A DNA stretch of 64,000 nucleotides from Mesorhizobium onobrychidis (GTDB lineage: Bacteria; Pseudomonadota; Alphaproteobacteria; Rhizobiales; Rhizobiaceae): NCBI RefSeq assembly GCF_024707545.1, contig NZ_CP062229.1, forward strand, positions 124,001 through 188,000, in the 5' to 3' direction. The notes under the pieces were generated by a model. It was not told the origin of the DNA and searched no databases. It saw only the letters and a list, made by a program, of their open reading frames with translations. Positions within the stretch are counted from its first letter, which is position 1. Each line of letters starts with the position of its first letter. Positions 26,460 through 36,409 of this stretch are shown here, in pieces. The position numbers were made by a program, and so were the translations under genes.

Positions 26460-29210
26460 TTGAACGACGAAACGCCCATTCGCAGCGACAGCGCTACGCC
26501 GGCATTTGCGCCGGCGACGCCGATGATGGAGCAGTATATCGAGATCAAGGCGGCGAACCCGGATTCGCTGCTGTTCTACCGCATGGGCGATTTCTACGAA
26601 CTCTTCTTCGACGACGCCGAGAAGGCGAGCCGGGCGCTCGGCATCGTCCTGACCAAACGCGGCAAGCACCAGGGCCTCGACATCCCGATGTGCGGCGTGC
26701 CGGTGCATGCCGCCGACGATTATCTGCAGAAGCTGATCGGACAAGGGTTCCGCGTCGCCGTCTGCGAGCAGATCGAGGATCCGGCCGAGGCGAAGAAGCG
26801 CGGCGGCAAGTCGGTGGTGCGCCGCGACGTGGTGCGGCTGGTGACGCCCGGCACCATCACCGAGGACAAATTGCTGGCGCCGTCGGAATCGAGTTTTTTG
26901 ATGGCGCTTGGCCGGGTCAAATGCGGAGCGGAACCAAGAGGCGGGGAGCGCGGCAGCGCGACAGGGAACCAAGGAAGTTTTGCATTGGCCTGGATCGAGA
27001 TCTCGACCGGCGCCTTCCGTGTTGCCGAGACCACCGCCGACCGGCTGCTCGCCGATGTCTTTCGCGTCGACCCGCGCGAGCTGATCGTCGCCGAGCCGGT
27101 GTTTTACGATGCGGAGCTGAAACCGGTATTCGACGTGCTCGGCCGGGTCGCCAATCCGCAGCCGCCGAGCCTATTCGATTCGGCGTCGGCCGCGGGCCGC
27201 ATCGCCCGTTTCTTCGAGGTGGCGACGCCGGACAGTTTCGGCACGTTTTCCCGCGCCGAGCTGTCGGCTATCTCAGGCGCCATCGCCTATGTCGAAAAAA
27301 CGCAGAAGGCCGAGCGGCCGCCGCTGTCGCGGCCGGAGCGCGAGGAGCAGGGTTCGACGCTGTTCATCGATCCGGCGACACGCGCCAATCTTGAACTGTT
27401 GCGCACCCTGTCCGGCAGCCGCGAGGGTTCGCTGTTCAGGGCGATCGACCGCACGGTTACCGGCGGCGGGGCGCGGCTGCTCGCCGACCGGCTGATGGCG
27501 CCGCTGACCGACCCGGCAGCAATTGGTGCAAGGCTGGATTCGGTATCGTTCTTCCGCTCCGAGACACGACTGTGCCAGGCGGTGCGGGCGAGCCTGAAGA
27601 GCGTCGCCGACATGCCCCGGGCGCTATCCCGGCTGGCGCTCAACCGCGGCGGCCCGCGCGACCTCGGCGCGCTGCGTGCGGGGTTCGAGGCGGCCGGCGC
27701 CATCGCCGAACTGTTTGGGGCGACCGCCCTTCCGCAAGAACTGGCGGCGGCGCTGGCAGCGATCGAAGCGCTGCCACGCCCGCTGGCCGAGCATCTGACG
27801 CAGGCGCTCAGTGACGAGCTGCCGCTGCTCAAACGCGATGGCGGCTTTGTCCGTTCCAGCTACAATGTTGAACTCGATGAGATGCGAGCGCTGCGCGACG
27901 AATCGCGCAAGGTCATAGCCGGGCTGGAGCGCTCGCTGATCGACGAAACCGGCATCCGCTCGCTGAAAATCCGGCACAACAATGTGCTTGGCTACTACAT
28001 CGAAGTCACCGCCAACCACCATGCGATCATGACGAGCAGCGATGGGGCGAAGGCGCGCTTCATCCATCGCCAGACCATGGCCAATGCCATGCGCTTCACC
28101 ACGACCGAGCTGGCCGAGCTGGAATCGAAGATCGCCAATGCCGCCGACCGGGCGCTGGCGATCGAGCTTGCCGCTTTCGACAGGCTGACGGCGGAAGCGG
28201 TCGGCCAGGTGGACAAGATCCGCGCCGGCGCCGATGCGCTTGGCGTGCTCGACGTGTCGTCGGCACTTGCCTTGCTTTCCGAAAGCGAGGCCTGGTGCCG
28301 GCCCATCGTGGACGCGAGCCTCGCCTTTGCAATTTCGGGCGGGCGGCATCCGGTGGTCGAACAGTCGCTGCGGCGTTCGGGCGAAGGACCGTTCGTCGCC
28401 AATGATTGCGATTTGTCGCCGGAAGGCGATGCCAAGAACGGCGCGATCTGGCTGCTGACCGGCCCCAATATGGGCGGCAAATCGACCTTCCTCAGGCAGA
28501 ACGCGCTGATCGCCATCCTCGCCCAGACCGGCTCCTTCGTGCCGGCGGCAAGCGCTCATATCGGCGTCGTCGACCGGCTGTTTTCGCGTGTCGGTGCCTC
28601 CGACGATCTGGCGCGCGGCCGCTCGACCTTCATGGTCGAGATGGTCGAAACGGCGGCGATCCTCAACCAGGCCGGCGAACGCGCGCTGGTGATCCTGGAT
28701 GAGATCGGCCGTGGCACCGCTACCTTCGACGGCCTGTCGATCGCCTGGGCGGCGGTCGAGTATCTGCACGAGAAGAACCGCTGCCGGGCGGTCTTCGCCA
28801 CCCATTTCCACGAAATGACGGCGCTGTCCAGCAAACTCGCTCGGCTGCACAATGTCACTATGCGGGTCAAGGAATGGGAGGGCGACGTGGTCTTCCTGCA
28901 CGAGGTCGGCAAGGGTGCCGCCGACCGCTCCTATGGCGTGCAGGTGGCGCGTCTGGCCGGCCTGCCGGAAGCGGTGGTAGGGCGGGCCAGGGAAGTGTTG
29001 CACCAGCTGGAAGCGGGCGAGGTGTCGGGCAAGGCAAACCGGCTGGTCGACGATCTGCCGCTGTTTTCGGTGGCGGTGAAACGAGAGGCGCAAAAGCCGG
29101 CAAAGAGCGATGGGCCGAGCGCGGCGCTAGCGGAGATCAATCCCGACGAGATGACGCCACGGGAGGCGCTGGAGGCGCTGTATCGGCTGAAGGGGATGGC
29201 GGGGAAGTAG
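26460..29210 (+). CDS. mutS: DNA mismatch repair protein MutS
   Basis: 916 residues if begun at TTG 26460, which has GGAAG about 8 bases upstream; the frame stays open far upstream but only as the antisense of maeB, and ATG 26523 lacks a ribosome site. Domain I contains [21 protein letters not shown] with the Phe that stacks on mismatches. The ATPase has Walker [17 protein letters not shown], then [14 protein letters not shown], Walker [17 protein letters not shown] and FATHFHEM. A 19-residue arginine/glycine-rich stretch (about 157-175) appears inserted in the connector domain. Confidence 0.95.
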   Translation: MNDETPIRSDSATPAFAPATPMMEQYIEIKAANPDSLLFYRMGDFYELFFDDAEKASRALGIVLTKRGKHQGLDIPMCGVPVHAADDYLQKLIGQGFRVAVCEQIEDPAEAKKRGGKSVVRRDVVRLVTPGTITEDKLLAPSESSFLMALGRVKCGAEPRGGERGSATGNQGSFALAWIEISTGAFRVAETTADRLLADVFRVDPRELIVAEPVFYDAELKPVFDVLGRVANPQPPSLFDSASAAGRIARFFEVATPDSFGTFSRAELSAISGAIAYVEKTQKAERPPLSRPEREEQGSTLFIDPATRANLELLRTLSGSREGSLFRAIDRTVTGGGARLLADRLMAPLTDPAAIGARLDSVSFFRSETRLCQAVRASLKSVADMPRALSRLALNRGGPRDLGALRAGFEAAGAIAELFGATALPQELAAALAAIEALPRPLAEHLTQALSDELPLLKRDGGFVRSSYNVELDEMRALRDESRKVIAGLERSLIDETGIRSLKIRHNNVLGYYIEVTANHHAIMTSSDGAKARFIHRQTMANAMRFTTTELAELESKIANAADRALAIELAAFDRLTAEAVGQVDKIRAGADALGVLDVSSALALLSESEAWCRPIVDASLAFAISGGRHPVVEQSLRRSGEGPFVANDCDLSPEGDAKNGAIWLLTGPNMGGKSTFLRQNALIAILAQTGSFVPAASAHIGVVDRLFSRVGASDDLARGRSTFMVEMVETAAILNQAGERALVILDEIGRGTATFDGLSIAWAAVEYLHEKNRCRAVFATHFHEMTALSSKLARLHNVTMRVKEWEGDVVFLHEVGKGAADRSYGVQVARLAGLPEAVVGRAREVLHQLEAGEVSGKANRLVDDLPLFSVAVKREAQKPAKSDGPSAALAEINPDEMTPREALEALYRLKGMAGK

Positions 29211-29264
29211 TCAGGCTTCGTACGATAGCGCAGGGAACGCGACCTTAGGTCCTGCGCCAAACCC

Positions 29265-30110
29265 TCAAATCATCTGCAGCCCGCGCTTGCGGGTCGGTGG
29301 CGGGAAGGCACGGTCGATTTCTGCGGAATCTTCGGAGGTGAGCTCGATGTCCAACGCAGCGACATTCTGGCGGACATGCTCTTGCCTGCCGGCCTTTGGA
29401 ATGGCGATGACGCCGTCCTGTGTCATCACCCAGGCCAGCGCCAGCTGAGCAGCCGTGGCATTGTGGCGGGCGGCGATGGCTTCGAGCCTGGTATTGCGCG
29501 CCAATACGCCCTGATCGACCGGCGAATAAGCCATCAGCGGAATGCCGCGTTGCCGGCTCCAGGGCGCAAGGTCGAATTCGGGGCCGCGCTGGGACAGATT
29601 GTAGAGGATCTGGTTGGTCTGGACGCTGTCGCCGGCCGGCAGGCTGACCAGTTCCTCCATCCCATGGGTGTCGAAATTGCTGACGCCCCAGTGGCGGATC
29701 TTGCCGGCCTTTTTCAACGCCTCGAAGGCCTCGACCGTTTCCGCCAGAGGCACGCTGCCGGGCCAGTGCAGCAGATAGAGATCGATCCGGTCGGTGCGCA
29801 GATGCCTGAGGCTTCTGTCGCAGGCCGCCGGCACGCCGGTGCGCGAGGCGTTGGACGGCAGCACCTTGGAGACCAGGAACACCTCGTCGCGGCGTCCGGC
29901 AATGGCATCCGCCACCACCTCCTCGGCCCCGCCGCTGGCATACATTTCGGCGGTGTCGATCAGCGTCATGCCGAGATCGAGCCCGAGCTTCAGCGCATTG
30001 ACCTCATCGGCATGGCGGCGGGCGTTTTCGCCCATTTTCCACGTGCCTTGACCCAGCACGGGAACGGCTTCGCCCGAGGGCAATGTGGTGGTTCTTATCG
30101 TTGATGGCAT
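29265..30110 (-). CDS. Aldo/keto reductase
   Basis: 281 residues with the AKR barrel and tetrad: Asp/Tyr in [15 protein letters not shown], Lys in [12 protein letters not shown] and His in [16 protein letters not shown]-binding segments [13 protein letters not shown] and [16 protein letters not shown] are present. It reduces an aldehyde or ketone with NADPH; the substrate is unknown. It sits between mutS and the copper genes and ends in a KRGLQMI tail. It may be transcribed with the DUF305 gene upstream, 79 bp away. Confidence 0.9.
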   Translation of the reverse strand: MPSTIRTTTLPSGEAVPVLGQGTWKMGENARRHADEVNALKLGLDLGMTLIDTAEMYASGGAEEVVADAIAGRRDEVFLVSKVLPSNASRTGVPAACDRSLRHLRTDRIDLYLLHWPGSVPLAETVEAFEALKKAGKIRHWGVSNFDTHGMEELVSLPAGDSVQTNQILYNLSQRGPEFDLAPWSRQRGIPLMAYSPVDQGVLARNTRLEAIAARHNATAAQLALAWVMTQDGVIAIPKAGRQEHVRQNVAALDIELTSEDSAEIDRAFPPPTRKRGLQMI

Positions 30111-30189
30111 GGCGCGCTCCAGTCGACGCGCGATGGCAGCACACCCTTCGGGAGAAATCCACCCCGGATTTCCCGCGAGCTGCCTGATG

Positions 30190-30576
30190 CTACTTCACCG
30201 GATGGGCGGCCAGCCAATCCTGCATCTGCTTGATCTCGGCTTCCTGCGCCGCGATCACCGCTCCGGCCAGCTTGCGCATTTCCGGATCCTTGCCATTGGC
30301 AAGCTCGACCTTGGCCATGTCGATCGCCGCCTGGTGATGCGGGATCATGCTTCGGGCGAAATCGACATCGGCATTGCCGGAATGTTCGATCGCCATCATG
30401 GCGGTGTGCATCTTGTCCATCGCAGCCTTGTAGCCGTCGGTCGAGGGGCTTTGCGCGCCCATCGCGCCCATGTGGTGTTTCGTCTCCTGGGCTTGCGACG
30501 GAATGCTTTCCAGGAAAACGGCAGGCAGCATCCCCGCCGCCATCAGCAGCAGCACGATCTTTTTGGCCAAGGTCAT
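30190..30576 (-). CDS. DUF305 (CopM-like) periplasmic protein
   Basis: 128 residues. [30 protein letters not shown] is an export signal. The mature part is His/Met-rich: [49 protein letters not shown] and [12 protein letters not shown]. The [12 protein letters not shown] motif defines DUF305, a ferritin-like helical family often found with copper or silver resistance genes. A periplasmic copper-binding role next to the CopA-type ATPase 42 bp upstream is likely. Confidence 0.9.
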   Translation of the reverse strand: MTLAKKIVLLLMAAGMLPAVFLESIPSQAQETKHHMGAMGAQSPSTDGYKAAMDKMHTAMMAIEHSGNADVDFARSMIPHHQAAIDMAKVELANGKDPEMRKLAGAVIAAQEAEIKQMQDWLAAHPVK

Positions 30577-30618
30577 TCATTGTCTCCTTTTTGAACGAAT
30601 TCTATCTGGGGGCTTGGC

Positions 30619-33123
30619 TCAGAGTTTCAACGTCCTGAGCCGCAACGCGTTGGAGATGACCGAAACCGAGGACAGGCTCATCGCCGCCGCCGCCAGCATC
30701 GGCGACAAAAGCGCGCCGGTGAGAGGATAGAGCACGCCGGCGGCGACCGGCACGCCAAGCACGTTGTAGAGGAAGGCGAAGAACAGGTTCTGGCGGACGT
30801 TGCGGATCGTCGCCTGGGCGAGCGTGCGGGCCCGGACGATGCCGTTGAGATCGCCCTTGACCAGCGTGATCCCAGCGCTTTCGACCGCGACATCGGCGCC
30901 GGTGCCCATGGCGATGCCGACATCGGCGGCGGCCAGCGCCGGCGCGTCGTTGACGCCGTCACCGGCCATGGCGACGCCGGCGCTCCTGGCGCGCAGCTCC
31001 TCGACCAGCGCGCTCTTCTGTTCCGGCAGCAGGCCGGCACGCACCTCGTCGATGCCGAGTTTGCTTGCGATGGCCTTCGCCGTGCGTTCGTTGTCGCCGG
31101 TCGCCATGATGATCTTCAGGCCGCGGTCGTGCAGCGCCTTGATCGCCTCTGATGTCGTCGCCTTGATCGGGTCGGCGACGGCGACGATGCCGGCCAGTTT
31201 GTTGCCGACGGCAACGAACATCGCAGTCTTGCCCTCGGCCTGCAGCGTCTCGGCGCTGGTCGAGACGGATGCGATATCGATGCCGAGATCGGCCATCATC
31301 GCGGCGTTGCCGAGCGCCACCTTCTTTCCCGATACCGTGCCGGAAACGCCCTTGCCGGTGACCGCCTGGAAACCGCCGGCGTCGGGGATCTCCACCCGGC
31401 GTTCACGGGCGCCTTCGACGATCGCCTCGGCCAGCGGATGCTCCGAGCCTTTTTCCAGGCCGGCGGCAAGTGCCAGCAGATCATCTTGCGTCATACCCTC
31501 GGCAGCAACGACGTCGGTCACTCTCGGCCGGCCTTCGGTCAACGTGCCGGTCTTGTCGACGATCAGCGTGTCGACCGAGGCAAAGCGTTCGAGCGCCTCG
31601 GCGTCCTTGATCAGCACGCCGGCATGCGCGCCGCGCCCGGTGGCAGTCATGATCGACATCGGCGTGGCAAGACCCAGCGCGCAAGGACAGGCGATGATCA
31701 GCACCGAGACCGCCGAGACGATGGCGAAGATCAGGCTGGGTTGCGGCCCGAAGATCGCCCAGGCGATGAACGCAACGATCGCAACCACCACGACGGCCGG
31801 GACGAAATAGAAGGACACGCGGTCGGCCAGGCCCTGGATCGGCGCGCGCGAACGCTGCGCCTTGGCGACGAGCTCGACGATCCGCGCCAGCGTGGTTTCG
31901 GCGCCGATCCTCTCGGCGCGCATGATCAGCGAACCGTTCTTGTTGAGCGTGCCGCCGGTGAGGGGGTCGCCTTCGGTCTTTTCGACCGGCAGAGGCTCGC
32001 CTGACAGCATCGATTCGTCGATGGAAGAGCGGCCTTCCAGCACGATGCCGTCGACCGGCACGGCGTCGCCAGGGCGGATGCGCAGGCGGTCTCCGGCCTT
32101 GACCGTGTCGAGCGGCACGTCGTTTTCGGAACCGTCCTCGCCGATCAGCCGCGCGGTCTTCGGCGCGAGGTCGAGCAGCGCGCGGATCGCCGAGCCGGTT
32201 TTCTCACGGGCGCGCAACTCCAGCACCTGGCCGAGGAAAACCAGCGCCACGATGACGGCGGCCGCCTCGAAATAGACCGGCACCGTGCCCTCATGACCGC
32301 GGAACTGGTGCGGAAATATATCCGGGAACAGCGCGGCGACGACGCTGTAGAGATAGGCCGCACCAACGCCGAGCGAAATCAGCGTCCACATGTTGGGGCT
32401 GCGGTTGAGAACCGAATCCCAGCCGCGATGGAAGAAAGGGAATGCCGCCCACAGCACAACCGGGCTGGCCAGCGCCAATTCCACCCAGATCTTCGCCGAA
32501 TCCTCGATGAACGCGCTAAACGTCACGCCGAGCATTGGCGCCATGGCGAATATCAGCAATGGCACCGACAACACGGCGCTCACCCAGAACCGCCTCGTGA
32601 AGTCGACCAGTTCCGGGTTCGGCCCCTCATCGCCGGTCGGCACGCCCATCGGCTCCAGCGCCATGCCGCAGATCGGGCAGGCGCCTGGCTTGTCACGGAC
32701 GATTTCGGGATGCATCGGGCAGGTGTATTGCGTGCCTTTCGGCATCGCCTGCGGTTCCGGCCTGTCGCCAAGATACTTTGCCGGCTCCGCCTCGAATTTC
32801 ACCTTGCAGCCGGCCGAGCAGAAATAGAAGCCCTGGCCTTCATGCCGGGAAAAGTGCTTCGCGGTGGCACGGTTGACACGCATGCCGCAGACCGGGTCGG
32901 TCGCCGCAAGGTACTTTTCTGGCTCGTCCGCGAATTTCGAACGGCAGCGCTCGCTGCAGAAGTGATAGATATTGCCGCCATGCTCGGCTGTGGGCTTGCC
33001 GGCGGCCGGATCGACGGTCATGCCGCAGACCGGGTCGCGAATAACGGCGTCCGCGACGGACGGAGCAGCGTTCGCCGAGCAGCGGCCGCCATGCGCGTGA
33101 TGGTCGTGGTCGGAATGGGTCAT
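30619..33123 (-). CDS. copA: Copper-transporting P1B-type ATPase
   Basis: 834 residues. The N-terminus is unusual: His-rich start, two YHS domains (about 30-72 and 76-118, each with DPVCGM and FCS..C), then a heavy-metal-binding YTCPMHPEIV...CPICGMALEP domain (about 133-160), and no classical GMTCxxC HMA domain. Eight helices follow with the CPC ion motif IACPCALGLATP, phosphorylation motif VDKTGTLTEG, the SEHPLAEAI nucleotide motif and MAGDGVNDAPALAAADVG. It should export Cu(I) from the cytoplasm. A MerR-type copper operator lies about 35-65 bp upstream. Confidence 0.94.
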   Translation of the reverse strand: MTHSDHDHHAHGGRCSANAAPSVADAVIRDPVCGMTVDPAAGKPTAEHGGNIYHFCSERCRSKFADEPEKYLAATDPVCGMRVNRATAKHFSRHEGQGFYFCSAGCKVKFEAEPAKYLGDRPEPQAMPKGTQYTCPMHPEIVRDKPGACPICGMALEPMGVPTGDEGPNPELVDFTRRFWVSAVLSVPLLIFAMAPMLGVTFSAFIEDSAKIWVELALASPVVLWAAFPFFHRGWDSVLNRSPNMWTLISLGVGAAYLYSVVAALFPDIFPHQFRGHEGTVPVYFEAAAVIVALVFLGQVLELRAREKTGSAIRALLDLAPKTARLIGEDGSENDVPLDTVKAGDRLRIRPGDAVPVDGIVLEGRSSIDESMLSGEPLPVEKTEGDPLTGGTLNKNGSLIMRAERIGAETTLARIVELVAKAQRSRAPIQGLADRVSFYFVPAVVVVAIVAFIAWAIFGPQPSLIFAIVSAVSVLIIACPCALGLATPMSIMTATGRGAHAGVLIKDAEALERFASVDTLIVDKTGTLTEGRPRVTDVVAAEGMTQDDLLALAAGLEKGSEHPLAEAIVEGARERRVEIPDAGGFQAVTGKGVSGTVSGKKVALGNAAMMADLGIDIASVSTSAETLQAEGKTAMFVAVGNKLAGIVAVADPIKATTSEAIKALHDRGLKIIMATGDNERTAKAIASKLGIDEVRAGLLPEQKSALVEELRARSAGVAMAGDGVNDAPALAAADVGIAMGTGADVAVESAGITLVKGDLNGIVRARTLAQATIRNVRQNLFFAFLYNVLGVPVAAGVLYPLTGALLSPMLAAAAMSLSSVSVISNALRLRTLKL

Positions 33124-33156
33124 GCGGAAAGGCCTCTCTGTCTCGATCTTGAAACG

Positions 33157-33187
33157 GAGGTAGTGCTTCCAGTAACTGGAAGGTCAA
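33157..33187 (-). promoter_or_regulatory. CueR/HmrR-type copper-responsive promoter of copA
   Basis: On the minus strand a -35 TTGACC (33187-33182) is followed by the near-perfect palindrome CTTCCAGTTACTGGAAG (33182-33166) and, after a 19-bp spacer, a weak -10 (TACCTC, 33162-33157). The long 19-bp spacer with a dyad inside is diagnostic of MerR-family activation, and the CTTCC..GGAAG arms match known CueR boxes. The likely activator is the CueR-type protein encoded at 42592. Confidence 0.8.
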
Positions 33188-33561
33188 GGGCCAATTTCGA
33201 CTGGCGGCCTGGGCGGAAAAATCCGCATCCAAACCGCACCCCATGCTATGGGCGCTGCCACTTTTGGGCTTGGCAACATCGTCCAGCAAGACCATCTATC
33301 AGCCTGTTCCGGCGCTGTGCGTCCAGGATCAGTTCCTGGGCGGCAAGGCGACCGGATTGCCAAGCCTGCTCAACTCGGAGCGGAGCGACCGGTGGTTGCA
33401 ATCGGCATGGTCAAAAGACACAAGAAGACGGCATCTGCCGGCGGCGGCAGGAGGCGATCATCACGTTGGGCTACCGTGGAGAGCGTGTCCGTCCGCCCCA
33501 TACCCAGCGCCGCGAAAACGCGCTATAGACGCCGCCGAAACGGCGAGGCCGAACGGCACTT
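33188..33561. other. Intergenic region before glnD
   Basis: No supported gene. Several overlapping open frames of about 110 codons cross it on both strands, but they lack ribosome sites and family motifs and one runs into glnD. It should hold the glnD promoter; I see no strong -35/-10 pair or terminator. Confidence 0.45.
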
Positions 33562-36363
33562 ATGGCAAAAATCTCTCTAAAGCTCGATGAACTGATCGAC
33601 GGCGAAGCCTTGCGCCGCGAGATGACCGGGCTGACCGCGGCCGCGGCAGGCGACGGCTCCGGCAAGGCTGCGCGCACCGGTGTTCTCCAGCTTCTCAAGG
33701 GCAGGCTGGCCGCCGGCCGCAGCATCGCCGAACGCATGCTGATGGACGACGGCAGCGGCACCGCCTGCGCCGCCCGGCTGTCGCATCTCATGGACGAGAT
33801 CATCCGCGCGCTCTACGATTTCGCCGCCACCCATGTCTATCGCGTCAAAAACCCGTCTTCAGCCGAACGCATGGCGGTCGTCGCGGTCGGCGGCTATGGC
33901 CGCGGCACGCTGGCGCCGGGATCCGACATCGATCTCCTCTTCCTGCTGCCCTACAAGCAGACGCCATGGGGCGAGCAGACCGTCGAATACATGCTCTACA
34001 TACTGTGGGATCTGGGGCTGAAGGTCGGCCACGCCACCCGCAACATTGACGAATGCCTGCGGCTGTCGCGCACCGACATCACCATCCGCACCTCGATCCT
34101 GGAAGCGCGTTTCCTGTGGGGCGAGCAGAAGCTCTATGACGAGCTCTTGCAGCGTTTCGACCGCGAGGTGGTGCGCACGACCGGACCCGAATATGTGCAG
34201 GCCAAGCTTGCCGAACGCGACGAGCGCCATGCCAAGGCCGGCGAAAGCCGCTATCTGGTCGAACCCAACGTCAAGGACGGCAAGGGCGGCTTGCGCGACC
34301 TGCAGACGCTGTTCTGGATCGGCAAGTATTTCTACCGGGTGCGCACCGGCGAGGAGCTGGTCGACAAGGGCGTCTTCACCGGCACCGAATACCGGGAGTT
34401 CCAGAAGGCCGAGGATTTCCTGTGGGCGGTGCGCTGCCACATGCATTTCCTCACCGGCAAGGCCGAGGAACGGCTGCATTTCGACATCCAGCGCGAGATC
34501 GCCGAGCGGCTGGGCTACACCACACATCCGGGCCTGTCGGCGGTCGAGCGCTTCATGAAGCATTACTTCCTCGTCGCCAAGGATGTCGGGGATCTCACCC
34601 GCATCTTCTGCGCTGCACTCGAGGAAGAGCAGGCCAAGCATGTGCCGGGCTTCAACCGCATCTTCCTCACCTTCTCGCGCCGCAAGCGCAAGCTTGCCGG
34701 CACGTCCGATTTCATTATCGACAACCATCGCATCAACATCGCCGACGACCTGGTGTTCGAGCGCGATCCGGTCAATCTCTTGAGGCTGTTCTGGTTCGCC
34801 GACAAGCACGGGCTGGAATTTCACCCCGATGCGCTGAAGCTGCTGACCCGTTCGCTCGGCCTCGTCGGCAAGGCGCTCAGGCGCGACGAGGAAGCCAACC
34901 GGCTGTTCCTCGACATATTGACGTCGGACCGCAATGCCGAACTCAATCTCAGGCGCATGAACGAGGCGGGACTGCTGGCAAAGCTGATCCCGGATTTCGG
35001 CAAGATCGTCGCCATGATGCAGTTCTCGATGTACCACCACTATACGGTGGACGAGCACCTGATCCGCTGTATCGGCGTGTTGGCCGAGATCGAGCGTGGC
35101 GACGGTGAAAAGATCCACCCGCTTGCCCACACGCTGATGCCGGGGCTGAAGAAAAGCCGCGAGGCGCTCTACGTCGCGGTGCTTTTGCACGACATCGCCA
35201 AGGGGCGGCCGGAGGACCATTCCGAAGCGGGCGCTCGGATCGCGCGGCGCACCTGCCCGCATATGGGGCTGTCGGCGGCCGACACCGAAACAGTCGCCTG
35301 GCTGGTCGAGAACCATCTGATCATGTCGATGACGGCGCAAACGCGCGATCTCAATGACCGCAAGACGATCGAGGATTTTGCCGCGACCGTGCAGTCGGTC
35401 GAACGGCTGAAGCTGCTGCTCGTCCTCACCGTCTGCGATATCAGAGGCGTCGGGCCGGGCGTCTGGAACGGCTGGAAGGGGCAGTTGCTGCGCACGCTCT
35501 ACTACGAGACCGAATTGCTGTTGACCGGCGGGTTTTCGGAGGTGTCGCGTGCGATGCGCACTGCGGCTGCCCGCGAAAAGCTGGCCGAGGCGCTCGCCGA
35601 TTGGCCGGAAAAGCCGCGCAAGCGCTATGTCGCCAAGCACTACGAGAATTATCTGCTGACGGTCGATCTCGCCGACCAGCTTCGCCACGCCGAATTCATC
35701 CGCGAGGCGGATGGGGCGGGCAAGAAGCTCGCCACGATGATCAAGACCCACCAGTTCGAGGCGGTGACCGAGATTACCGTGCTGGCGCAGGACCATCCGC
35801 GGCTGCTATCGGTCATTGCCGGCGCCTGTGTGGCGGCCGGCGGCAACATCGTCGACGCGCAGATCTTCACCACCTCCGACGGCCGCGCGCTGGACACCAT
35901 CCTGATCTCGAGGGAATTCGACCGCGACGAGGACGAGCGCCGCCGCGCCGAGCGCGTCGGCCGGCTGATCGAGGACGTGCTGTCGGGCAAGAGCTGGTTG
36001 CCGGAGATGATCGAGAAGCGGACCAAGCCGCGGCGCGGCGCCAAGGTCTTCCGCATCCAGCCGCGCGCCGAAATCCGCAACACCCTGTCGAACCGGTTCT
36101 CGGTGATCGAGGTCGAGGGGCTGGACCGGCCGGGCCTGCTGTCCGAGATCACCGGGGCGTTATCCGACCTATCGCTCGACATCGCGTCGGCACACATCAC
36201 CACCTTCGGCGAAAAGGTCATCGATACTTTCTATGTCACCGATCTCACCGGCCAGAAGATCGACAGCCCGACACGCATGGCCGCCATCCAAAACAGGCTG
36301 ATCGCGGTCCTCGAAGGCACCGTGCCCGAGCGCGGCGGCAAGGCCAAGGCCGCGGCCGAGTGA
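33562..36363 (+). CDS. glnD: Bifunctional [protein-PII] uridylyltransferase/uridylyl-removing enzyme
   Basis: 933 residues, the usual alphaproteobacterial length. The nucleotidyltransferase site is [21 protein letters not shown] (about 109-129), the HD hydrolase contains [16 protein letters not shown] and [18 protein letters not shown], and two C-terminal ACT domains sense glutamine ([18 protein letters not shown] and [20 protein letters not shown]). It modifies PII proteins according to nitrogen status. murJ follows 46 bp downstream. Confidence 0.96.
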   Translation: MAKISLKLDELIDGEALRREMTGLTAAAAGDGSGKAARTGVLQLLKGRLAAGRSIAERMLMDDGSGTACAARLSHLMDEIIRALYDFAATHVYRVKNPSSAERMAVVAVGGYGRGTLAPGSDIDLLFLLPYKQTPWGEQTVEYMLYILWDLGLKVGHATRNIDECLRLSRTDITIRTSILEARFLWGEQKLYDELLQRFDREVVRTTGPEYVQAKLAERDERHAKAGESRYLVEPNVKDGKGGLRDLQTLFWIGKYFYRVRTGEELVDKGVFTGTEYREFQKAEDFLWAVRCHMHFLTGKAEERLHFDIQREIAERLGYTTHPGLSAVERFMKHYFLVAKDVGDLTRIFCAALEEEQAKHVPGFNRIFLTFSRRKRKLAGTSDFIIDNHRINIADDLVFERDPVNLLRLFWFADKHGLEFHPDALKLLTRSLGLVGKALRRDEEANRLFLDILTSDRNAELNLRRMNEAGLLAKLIPDFGKIVAMMQFSMYHHYTVDEHLIRCIGVLAEIERGDGEKIHPLAHTLMPGLKKSREALYVAVLLHDIAKGRPEDHSEAGARIARRTCPHMGLSAADTETVAWLVENHLIMSMTAQTRDLNDRKTIEDFAATVQSVERLKLLLVLTVCDIRGVGPGVWNGWKGQLLRTLYYETELLLTGGFSEVSRAMRTAAAREKLAEALADWPEKPRKRYVAKHYENYLLTVDLADQLRHAEFIREADGAGKKLATMIKTHQFEAVTEITVLAQDHPRLLSVIAGACVAAGGNIVDAQIFTTSDGRALDTILISREFDRDEDERRRAERVGRLIEDVLSGKSWLPEMIEKRTKPRRGAKVFRIQPRAEIRNTLSNRFSVIEVEGLDRPGLLSEITGALSDLSLDIASAHITTFGEKVIDTFYVTDLTGQKIDSPTRMAAIQNRLIAVLEGTVPERGGKAKAAAE

Positions 36364-36409
36364 TAACCACCATTTATTTGTCCCAATCCTGCAGGCAGTC
36401 TCCAGACGC

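Noticed and set aside
33248..33580. 110-codon frame before glnD
   Set aside because: Arg-rich, no ribosome site, overlaps glnD and has no family match that I can see.
33859..35796. 645-codon frame opposite glnD
   Set aside because: Antisense shadow of glnD; no domain and typical GC-rich composition.
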